From assembly GCA_021818585.1 (NCBI GenBank), contig JAKATU010000087.1:1-50986 (forward strand): a DNA stretch of 50,986 nt, given 5' to 3'. The position numbers were made by a program, and so were the translations under genes. A model generated the notes under the pieces. That model was given only the letters and a program-made list of their open reading frames with translations. It was not told the origin of the DNA and did not search any database. The stretch comes from Acidobacteriota bacterium (GTDB lineage: Bacteria; Acidobacteriota; Terriglobia; Terriglobales; Acidobacteriaceae). Positions 45,193 to 50,986 of this stretch are shown piece after piece. Every line of letters starts with the position of its first letter. Positions within the stretch are counted from its first letter, which is position 1.

Positions 45193-46029
45193 TCAGTACC
45201 GAACGCCGGGAACCGCCTTGGCGTCTCTTATCGGAGAAGGCAAACCCTTCAGCATCTTCGGCTTGGAAGTCTTCTTGCTGATCATAATGGCCTTGGTCAA
45301 CGGCACAATCTTCACATCCGCATTGGTCAGCTTGCCCTTCGCATTAAAACGCAACGTCCAGGTGCGAACTCCATCCCGCGGCGAAACATCGGAAAACAAA
45401 ATCGTCCGAGTGGATCTGCCATTCCGCATCAGAATCGTCGGCTCCGGTGCCGCAATCCATGGCAGTCGCGAGGACGGCACCGCAAGCACCACCGAATCAT
45501 CCCCGGCCATCGCCGTAAAGGTCAGCCCCAGCGTAATCCAGTCGCCCGAGGGCTTCACAGCCTTCGCCGCAATTCGCTCCGGAACCACATGGTTAAAGAT
45601 CTCCCGGCTCGCCTTCATATTCGCCGCCGTCTTCCATGGCGCGGCCCCGCCAAACAACACCGGCACCACGTACACCGCATCTCCGCGCCGCGCAATCAAT
45701 GCGGAAAATGCGGAACTGCGGCGTCTGCCCTTTCGCAGCCCGCGGCAAACCATCATCAGATAACCCGGAATATCCGGCGTCATCACCTCGCTGCATGTCC
45801 ATCCCGGGTCCTGCAACTGATAGCCGAAAAACTGCGCGGCACGCACCAGTCGGCCCTTCGCGCTATCCAGCAGCGTCCGGTCCGCCGCCGGCATCTCAGC
45901 CAGGCTCACCTGCCGCATCCGCAACGGTGTCGGTGCCGGAATCGCACCTTGCACCTGCTGCGCCACCGCGCCGGGACCCAACAGCCCGCACAGCAGCATC
46001 GCCCATGCAATCTTCCATACAGCGTTCAT
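45193..46029 (-). CDS. Exported protein of unknown function
   Basis: A 278-residue protein with a signal peptide (hydrophobic core 6-17, probable cleavage after AVA). I do not recognise the mature part; it is mostly beta with TLGLTFTAMAGDDSVVLAVPS and a basic C-terminal third. ATG at 46029 is preferred over the GTG at 46038 and is preceded by GAGTGGG. A strong terminator between it and the upstream gene means it has its own promoter or is read through. Confidence 0.6.
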   Translation of the reverse strand: MNAVWKIAWAMLLCGLLGPGAVAQQVQGAIPAPTPLRMRQVSLAEMPAADRTLLDSAKGRLVRAAQFFGYQLQDPGWTCSEVMTPDIPGYLMMVCRGLRKGRRRSSAFSALIARRGDAVYVVPVLFGGAAPWKTAANMKASREIFNHVVPERIAAKAVKPSGDWITLGLTFTAMAGDDSVVLAVPSSRLPWIAAPEPTILMRNGRSTRTILFSDVSPRDGVRTWTLRFNAKGKLTNADVKIVPLTKAIMISKKTSKPKMLKGLPSPIRDAKAVPGVRY

Positions 46030-46059
46030 CAAGCCCACTCTAACACTTTCGCAGAATGC

Positions 46060-46089
46060 AAAAAGGGCGGCTTCGCAGCCGCCCTTTTT
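46060..46089. terminator. Strong bidirectional terminator
   Basis: AAAAAGGGCGGCT (46060-46072) pairs perfectly with AGCCGCCCTTTTT (46077-46089) around a four-base loop. On the minus strand it follows the stop at 46105 and ends that transcript. Confidence 0.92.
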
Positions 46090-46104
46090 GAGTAATCAAC
46101 CCGC

Positions 46105-47382
46105 TTACCGGCGAGCGTGATGAACCACGCGATGAGGCCGTGCCGGCGGCTTCACAAGACCGTCAGACATGATGATCATCAGAGGGTTCTGTGTGAATGA
46201 GCTGAACGTGGCAATGTAGGTCACCTTGTCTCCCGCCGTCGGAACCTTCTTGAGCGGCTCCTTCATGTTCACCGTGAAGTCCGCAGTGTTCGCCTTTTGC
46301 GCTTCCGGCGAAACAGCCATCTGCACCGAGTCGGCAGTCGCGGAAATCACTACGCCCGGGACCTCGGCCACCTTGCCGTTCAGAACCGCCCAGACCTTCG
46401 CGGCGTCATCCGAAGAACCGTTCTTCAGGATGTACTCCTGATCGTGCAGCGAGAGTTTCGAGAGATCCGGCGTGTTCGTCACTGCCTGGTGCGCAAGCTG
46501 CGCCGGCGTCGGAGGAACGTACTTCTCCACCGTATAGGTCGAAGGCGGGAACAGATTCGTCTTCGTCATCGTCTGGATGGCGCTGTAGCCGTCCATGCTG
46601 TTGTGGTAGGTCTGGTACCAGTATTCAGCCGCCTTCTGCGCCGTCTGCTGGAAGCTCCCCGTCAGGAACTGCGCCGCTCGAGTGAAGTACCAGATCGCGC
46701 TCACAATGTCCTTCGGATTCTCCTGAATGTACGCATTCGCAAGGTTGTACGTGTCGTACAGCCCAATGCCCTTCTGCGTATCCGTATTCGGATCTGCGTA
46801 CGTGTGCATTTCCTCAAGATAGGTCTGAATCGCACCCGCGTAGTTCTTGTCTGCTTCCTGCGAAGCGCCAACCACGTCCAGGAACAGCGGCTTCATCGCC
46901 GCGTACTGGGGATCGGTCGGCTTCAGGGCAGCAAGGCCCTTCTGCGCATACGATGCCGCTTCCTTCAGCTTCGCCGCATCCGAACCCGCCTGCGTCTTCG
47001 ACACAAAGGCCACAAACGCATACACGCGGATGTTGTGCGGCTCCACTACCAGAAGCCGCTTCGCGGCACTCAGGGTTCCTGCCGTATTTCCGGCTGCGCG
47101 ATAAGCGGCAACCAGTTGCTCCAGCATGTCCTTCTTCACAACACTGTTCGGATACTGCTTGAGAAACTGCTCGATCGCGGCAGCCTTCGCAGCAGGGCTG
47201 CTCTGGCTCATCGCGTTCTGATAGGCGTTGTATTCCGCTGGACTCTTGATCGTGATCTGGCCGGGCGTTGATCCCGAAGAGCCTTGGGCGGCAAAAGCAC
47301 CTGGCAGCGCCAGTGCTGGCATTGTGCAAAACATGCCGGCTGACGCAATGGCCAAAACCGACGCTAAAACGACCTTCTTCAT
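46105..47382 (-). CDS. Exported TPR-like helical-repeat protein
   Basis: A 425-residue protein with a signal peptide (MKKVVLASVLAIASAG, cleavage near AFA). The middle (about 60-280) is made of helical pairs resembling tetratricopeptide repeats, such as EQFLKQYPNSVVKKDMLEQL and AASYAQKGLAALKPTDPQY; the last third is beta-rich with EVPGVVISATADSVQMAVS. Probably a periplasmic or outer-membrane scaffold; function unknown. ATG at 47382 has AGGAG eight bases upstream. Confidence 0.75.
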   Translation of the reverse strand: MKKVVLASVLAIASAGMFCTMPALALPGAFAAQGSSGSTPGQITIKSPAEYNAYQNAMSQSSPAAKAAAIEQFLKQYPNSVVKKDMLEQLVAAYRAAGNTAGTLSAAKRLLVVEPHNIRVYAFVAFVSKTQAGSDAAKLKEAASYAQKGLAALKPTDPQYAAMKPLFLDVVGASQEADKNYAGAIQTYLEEMHTYADPNTDTQKGIGLYDTYNLANAYIQENPKDIVSAIWYFTRAAQFLTGSFQQTAQKAAEYWYQTYHNSMDGYSAIQTMTKTNLFPPSTYTVEKYVPPTPAQLAHQAVTNTPDLSKLSLHDQEYILKNGSSDDAAKVWAVLNGKVAEVPGVVISATADSVQMAVSPEAQKANTADFTVNMKEPLKKVPTAGDKVTYIATFSSFTQNPLMIIMSDGLVKPPARPHRVVHHARR

Positions 47383-47898
47383 TCCGAAGCTCCTGGGACG
47401 AAAAGCTGGATGCATGCTAATTAAATAGACACTCTTTCGGCTCGGCAAGTCGCGCTTTCTTCCGCGCAATGCTTTCAAACCAGAAATCTGATGCGATGCT
47501 GCGGATTATAGAAACGATGCAATACAAAAAACAAGGCTCGTCAATCCTGACCACAGCATAGCGATTGCCGAGCCCCTTGAAAAGCCAGTTCTCACACCTT
47601 TTGCGGGCCCGGTTTACGCAAATCCGACCCCGGAGGGATACGGCACCCTCCTCAGCTTTGTCTGCATCCCAACAATTAGCGATGAGCATCATCCGCCTCA
47701 AAGTTGCCATCCACCCCCAATCCGCCTCGCATTCCCCCGCGACCATAACCGTAATTCCGCCCCATGCAACGCCAATCCCCACATCTCCAGCCTCCACCGC
47801 GCAAAGCAAGGCGGATTCCCCGTCACCCGCCAGAAAGTCATGAAAATCCTATGCACGCATCAGCACAACCCGTCCCCAACTACGCGTATCCTGAGTCC
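47383..47898 (-). other. Gene-free region with terminator-like hairpin, possible small RNA or attenuator
   Basis: No convincing protein gene lies here. On the minus strand, GGCTCG-g-CAATC (47574 to 47563) pairs with GATTG-a-CGAGCC (47546 to 47535), then TTGTTTTTTG follows: a factor-independent terminator shape about 150 bases ahead of the 47382 start. Nothing on the minus strand upstream explains it, so it may end a small RNA or an attenuated leader. A second hairpin, GGAGGG/CCCTCC, lies at 47632-47651. The right part is the moaD-moaE leader. I could not match it to a known RNA class. Confidence 0.45.
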
Positions 47899-48663
47899 AT
47901 GCAGATTCGCGTCCTTGCATTCGGCGTCCTCAGGGAAATGCTCCCCTCAGCCGACTTCTGCCTCCAGATTGCAGCCCCCTGCTCCGTCGGAGAAATCATA
48001 GACCGCCTCGCAGAAGAGCACGGCGCATCCGCCGCCCATTCCCCCACAGCGCGCACCGCGCCATGCCCACCCGCCGTCGCCGTGGCAGACATCTGGAGCT
48101 CCATCGCCGTGGCCGTCAATCGCGAATACGTCGACCGCTCCCGCCAACTCGCCGAGGGCGACGAGTTAGCCCTGCTCCCGCCCGTCAGCGGAGGTTGCGC
48201 CCAGCCACCCATCGCCATCACCCACAACGTCATCGACACCCCGGCCATCATCGAGTCTGTCCGCCATCCCCACGACGGAGCCATCGCCATCTTCGACGGT
48301 ATCGTCCGCAACAACACCCGAGGACGCAAAACCCGCTTCCTCATCTACGAGTCATACGAGGACATGGCCCTCCAGCAGATGCAGCAACTCGCCGCCGAAG
48401 CCCGCGAGCGATTTTTCGTTCACGAAGTCGCCATAGTCCATCGCCTGGGCAAACTCGAAATCGGCGAGTCCAGCATCGTCATCGCCGTCTGCTCCGCCCA
48501 CCGCGCCGCCGCATTTGACGCCTGCCGCTGGCTCATCGATACCCTCAAGAAAACCGTCCCCATCTGGAAGCAGGAACACTTCGAAGACGGCGCAGTGTGG
48601 GCCGCCGGTGAGCCCTTCCCGCCGGAAATCGTCCCGCAGCCATTCCCGGAGCCCTCGCGTTGA
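47899..48663 (+). CDS. moaX: MoaD-MoaE fusion, molybdopterin synthase
   Basis: A 254-residue fusion of both molybdopterin synthase subunits, which convert precursor Z to molybdopterin with sulfur carried on the MoaD C-terminus. Residues 1-99 are MoaD (MQIRVLAFGVLRE to PPVSGG), with a low-complexity Ala/Pro insert at about 43-62. The diglycine G98-G99 that must become a thiocarboxylate is internal, so cleavage after it is required, as known for mycobacterial MoaX. Residues from about 105 are MoaE with HRLGKLEIGE, SAHRAAAFDACR and TVPIWKQE. It heads a four-gene operon. ATG at 47899 is chosen by homology; its binding site is weak. Confidence 0.9.
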   Translation: MQIRVLAFGVLREMLPSADFCLQIAAPCSVGEIIDRLAEEHGASAAHSPTARTAPCPPAVAVADIWSSIAVAVNREYVDRSRQLAEGDELALLPPVSGGCAQPPIAITHNVIDTPAIIESVRHPHDGAIAIFDGIVRNNTRGRKTRFLIYESYEDMALQQMQQLAAEARERFFVHEVAIVHRLGKLEIGESSIVIAVCSAHRAAAFDACRWLIDTLKKTVPIWKQEHFEDGAVWAAGEPFPPEIVPQPFPEPSR

Positions 48664-49643
48664 TCCTCACCCTCCGCAGCAACCGCTCACGCATCGCCCT
48701 CGTCGCCACGCTGCTCGCACTCCTGCCCATCGCCGCCCTGGCCCAGCAGCCACAAACGCCCACCCTCCGCGTGCAGGTCCGCCTCGTCAACGTCTTCGTC
48801 AATGTCACCGATCAGACAGGAGCGCCCATCCCCAACCTCAAATCCAGCGACTTCTCTCTCTACGACAACGGTAAGCCCCAGAAAATCGCCGTCTTTGAGC
48901 AGCACTCCGACCTTCCCCTGTCCATCGTCCTCGCGATTGACACCAGCGGCTCCGTCCAGAAAGATCTCCACTTCGAAGCCCGCACCGCCGCCGAATTCAT
49001 CCACTCCCTGCTCCGCCCCCAGGACCGCGTCGAACTCCTCGATTTCAACACCCGCGTCCACCGCGTCTTCCCCTTCACCAACAATCTCCGCACCGTCGAT
49101 AACGCTCTGCGCCATCTCTCCAAAGGCCCCGCAACAGCGCTCTACGCGGCCATCTCGCAGGCGGCTGGCGACCTAGCACCGCTCCACGGACGCAAAGTCA
49201 TCATCGTCATCTCCGACGGCGGCAACACCGTCCCCGGCGTCGATTACCCCCAGGCCCTCAACGCAGCCATCCGCGCGCAGGCCATGATCTACTCCCTCAT
49301 CGACCTCCCCATCATCAATGACGCAGGCCGCGACATCGCCGGCGAACACGCCCTCATCACCCTCTCCCAGCAAACCGGCGGCAAGTATTACTATGCCCAG
49401 TCTGGCAATCTCCAGCCCGTCTTCAACCGCGTCGCCAGCGACCTCCGCACCGAATACCTGCTCGCGTACTACCCGCGGAAAACCGGCCGCCGCTTCTCCA
49501 GCTATCACGCCATCACCGTCAAGCTCAAGCGTCCAGATGCATCTCAGTATCAGGTCACCTACCGCAACGCCTACTACGCCGGTAACAGCGCCAACAACAT
49601 GCTCGCACCCGCCGACGGCGGCCCATCCGGAACCCTTCGTTAA
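48660..49643 (+). CDS. Exported VWFA-domain protein, acidobacterial type
   Basis: A 327-residue secreted or periplasmic protein with a signal peptide (cleavage near ALA), an N-terminal Ig-like beta part (VRLVNVFVNVTDQTGAPI, LKSSDFSLYDNG), and a von Willebrand factor A domain from about 82 with the metal site D-T-S-G-S. This arrangement matches the VWFA-related family named for Acidobacteria, which is widely duplicated there; function unknown, probably adhesion or protein binding. TTG at 48660 overlaps the moaD-moaE stop by four bases (TTGA). Confidence 0.88.
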   Translation: MILTLRSNRSRIALVATLLALLPIAALAQQPQTPTLRVQVRLVNVFVNVTDQTGAPIPNLKSSDFSLYDNGKPQKIAVFEQHSDLPLSIVLAIDTSGSVQKDLHFEARTAAEFIHSLLRPQDRVELLDFNTRVHRVFPFTNNLRTVDNALRHLSKGPATALYAAISQAAGDLAPLHGRKVIIVISDGGNTVPGVDYPQALNAAIRAQAMIYSLIDLPIINDAGRDIAGEHALITLSQQTGGKYYYAQSGNLQPVFNRVASDLRTEYLLAYYPRKTGRRFSSYHAITVKLKRPDASQYQVTYRNAYYAGNSANNMLAPADGGPSGTLR

Positions 49644-49652
49644 GATTGCTCT

Positions 49653-49952
49653 ATGCCCTTCCCAGGCCAATCCCGCAAACGCCCGAAATCCCCGCTACCC
49701 GGAGAAACCTGCCAGGAACCCCTCTACCTGCGATCCCTCAGCGAACGCCAGGTCACCATCACCATCAAGCTCCGCGACGGAGAAACCGTCACCGGCTACA
49801 TCGAATACTTCGACGAGCGCATAATCCGCCTCACCCGCCGGAACAAGCCCAATCTCTTCATCTACAAAGATCAGATTCGAACCATCACCGAGCAGACGCG
49901 CCGCGAAGACCCACACAATCGCAACCACGCTGCCACCGAGGAAACCACGTGA
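49653..49952 (+). CDS. hfq: Hfq-like Sm-fold RNA-binding protein, divergent
   Basis: A 99-residue protein with a basic leader (about 1-22), an Sm-like core (about 24-80) and an acidic/His tail. QEPLYLRSLSERQVTITIKL followed by GETVTGYIEYFD matches the Hfq helix and Sm1; the Sm2 motif, YKHA in typical Hfq, is YKDQ here. Hfq is a hexamer that pairs small RNAs with messengers. The loss of the His weakens confidence that its proximal face acts as in E. coli. It follows the VWFA gene by nine bases and overlaps the next gene by four. Confidence 0.75.
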   Translation: MPFPGQSRKRPKSPLPGETCQEPLYLRSLSERQVTITIKLRDGETVTGYIEYFDERIIRLTRRNKPNLFIYKDQIRTITEQTRREDPHNRNHAATEETT

Positions 49953-50863
49953 ACCCAACAGATTCAGCCGCCAATCTGCCCCAAGTCCCCGCCAGCCTGG
50001 CCTTCGCTTCCGCGGGGGCGTCCATAGCTCTGGAAGCTGGCGCTCTCATCCACGAGCACTTCAAAAACGGCGTCGCCACCGAGTACAAAGGCGATGTCGA
50101 CCTCGTCACAGTAGCCGACCGCGCCTCGGAAAAACTCATCGTCGAGCGCCTCCATCAGGTCTTCCCCCAACACGGCATCTACGGCGAAGAAGGCACCCGC
50201 AAGCAGCTCCACAGCGAGTACCGCTGGTACATCGACCCACTCGACGGCACCACCAACTTCGCTCACGGATTCCCCGTCTTCTGCGTCTCCATGGGCCTCG
50301 AACAACGCCCCCCCGGCCTCGCAGACGATCAGGATGGAACCCTCATCGCAGCCGTCATCTACGATCCCACACGCGACGAGCTATTCACCGCCGAGCGCGG
50401 CAAAGGCGCATACCTCAACGGCAGGCCCATCCATGTCTCGCCAACCCCCGTCCTCGCGGAATCCCTCGTAGCCACAGGCTTCCCCAGCCGCAAGCGCCAC
50501 GCCAACCCAAACGTCTTCTTCTATCAGGAATTCACCCTCCGTTCCCACGGCGTCCGACGCGCAGGATCCGCCGCCATTGACCTCGCCTACGTCGCCTGCG
50601 GCCGCTTCGATGCCTACTGGGAATTCAATCTCAACCCATGGGACACCACCGCCGGCATGCTCCTCGTCCTCGAAGCCGGAGGCACCGTCACATGCTTCGA
50701 CGGAAGCCCCTTCCGCATTAACAGCCGCGAAGTCCTCGCCACCAACACCCACATCCGCAGAGAAATGATCCGCATCTTCGACGATCTCTTCGCCGGTCGC
50801 GACCTCGAACCGCTCCTCACACCCCAGGAATTCGCCGCACAGCGCGCCGCCCGCTCCACCTAG
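49949..50863 (+). CDS. Inositol monophosphatase family protein
   Basis: A 304-residue magnesium-dependent phosphatase. The metal site is complete: Glu-Glu-Gly in YGEEGTRK, D-P-L-D-G-T-T-N-F near 92-100, and W-D-T-T-A-G near 232-237. SuhB-type members act on inositol monophosphate; others on 3'-phosphoadenosine phosphate or sugar bisphosphates, so the substrate is open. The start GTG overlaps the hfq stop in GTGA. Its TAG stop directly touches the edge of the IS element at the window's end. Confidence 0.92.
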   Translation: MNPTDSAANLPQVPASLAFASAGASIALEAGALIHEHFKNGVATEYKGDVDLVTVADRASEKLIVERLHQVFPQHGIYGEEGTRKQLHSEYRWYIDPLDGTTNFAHGFPVFCVSMGLEQRPPGLADDQDGTLIAAVIYDPTRDELFTAERGKGAYLNGRPIHVSPTPVLAESLVATGFPSRKRHANPNVFFYQEFTLRSHGVRRAGSAAIDLAYVACGRFDAYWEFNLNPWDTTAGMLLVLEAGGTVTCFDGSPFRINSREVLATNTHIRREMIRIFDDLFAGRDLEPLLTPQEFAAQRAARST

Positions 50864-50986
50864 GAGCGTGTCTGAGTAATTGCGTGGAGCAGGTGCGCGG
50901 TAGTTGAAAAGCGGAGAAGAAGTTGCGAGTCTTTAGATATGGCGAAGGTCTACCGGCCGTACTTTCCTGAGCAGGATTTTCTTCTT
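50864..50986 (+). mobile_element. Left end of an IS1182-like insertion sequence
   Basis: The sequence after the phosphatase stop begins GAGCGTGTCTGAGTAATT, a plausible terminal inverted repeat, followed by about 75 bases of leader and the start of a transposase that runs off the window. The boundary is inferred; the other end is not visible. Confidence 0.6.
50939..50986 (+). CDS. IS1182-family-like transposase, N-terminal fragment
   Basis: Sixteen codons from ATG 50939 read MAKVYRPYFPEQDFLL and continue past the right edge. This is the characteristic opening of IS1182-type DDE transposases, whose next residues usually include PPSL and LPEGHLAYF; those lie outside the window. Completeness cannot be judged. 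Confidence 0.75.
   Translation, partial: MAKVYRPYFPEQDFLL

Noticed and set aside
47590..47700. Molybdenum-cofactor or cyclic-di-GMP riboswitch ahead of moaD-moaE
   Set aside because: The hairpins and conserved bases I recall for these classes are not matched; only generic structure is seen.
47417..47809. Minus-strand open frame of 130 codons ahead of the TPR-like gene
   Set aside because: It crosses the terminator-like hairpin, lacks a good start and shows no domain.

Overview
The window reads as a chromosomal segment of an acidobacterium, most likely class Terriglobia (Acidobacteriaceae-like). The assignment is inferred from a secreted VWFA protein of the type described as acidobacterial (48660-49643), a futalosine-pathway menaquinone gene (mqnE), eukaryote-length deoxyribose-phosphate aldolase, high G+C with strongly C-rich sense strands, and dense packing with frequent GTG/TTG starts. 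No rRNA, tRNA, CRISPR array or phage was seen. Both ends of the window are mobile DNA: the first 57 bases encode, on the minus strand, the N-terminus of an IS630-like transposase, and the last 48 bases encode the N-terminus of an IS1182-like transposase.

Layout. 0.17-4.4 kb: esterase, 2'-5' RNA ligase-like protein, ATP-grasp-like protein, aldo/keto reductase and a small membrane protein. 5.0-7.5 kb: a PilZ protein overlapping or abutting a LuxR-type regulator whose receiver has lost its phosphoacceptor Asp, then an MFS carrier. 7.5-13.7 kb (minus): a probable operon of membrane MutS-like ATPase, PfkB sugar kinase, deoC and a fused aldehyde dehydrogenase, which fits deoxyribose breakdown to acetaldehyde and acetate. 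13.8-18.1 kb: mqnE, a secreted thioredoxin-like protein, a GNAT acetyltransferase and a BNR/sortilin-like secreted protein. 18.2-22.2 kb: two tandem paralogous outer-membrane proteins (barrel, Ig-like domains, C-terminal OmpA-like domain), with a solitary nuoB behind them.

23.3-27.8 kb is a nitrogen cassette, amtB-glnK-glnD: channel, PII signal protein with its modifiable Tyr51, and the enzyme that uridylylates it. 28.0-30.6 kb holds mscL with a zinc-ribbon tail and the two subunits of a 3-oxoacid CoA-transferase, which face each other on opposite strands with a vapBC toxin-antitoxin pair between them. 30.7-37.1 kb is addB-addA (double-strand-break repair nuclease/helicase), translationally coupled. 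37.1-41.3 kb (minus) is phoB-phoR-pstB-phoU, phosphate control without the transporter subunits PstS, PstC and PstA. 41.5-43.7 kb is a CheY-like regulator followed by a membrane histidine kinase. Then come a frameshifted yjbQ, an MBL-fold hydrolase and two exported proteins of unknown function.

47.5-50.9 kb: a minus-strand terminator-like hairpin in an otherwise empty 516-base gap, then a tightly packed operon of a MoaD-MoaE fusion, the VWFA protein, a divergent Hfq-like protein and an inositol-monophosphatase-family protein, with start/stop overlaps at two of its three junctions. The points most worth a second look are the pseudo-receiver/PilZ pair, the split CoA-transferase locus with vapBC, the aldehyde dehydrogenase with a catalytically dead half, the membrane MutS protein at the head of a deoxyribose operon, the possible small RNA near 47.55 kb, and the MoaD-MoaE/VWFA/Hfq operon. 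Function assignments rest on motifs read by eye; no database search was run.
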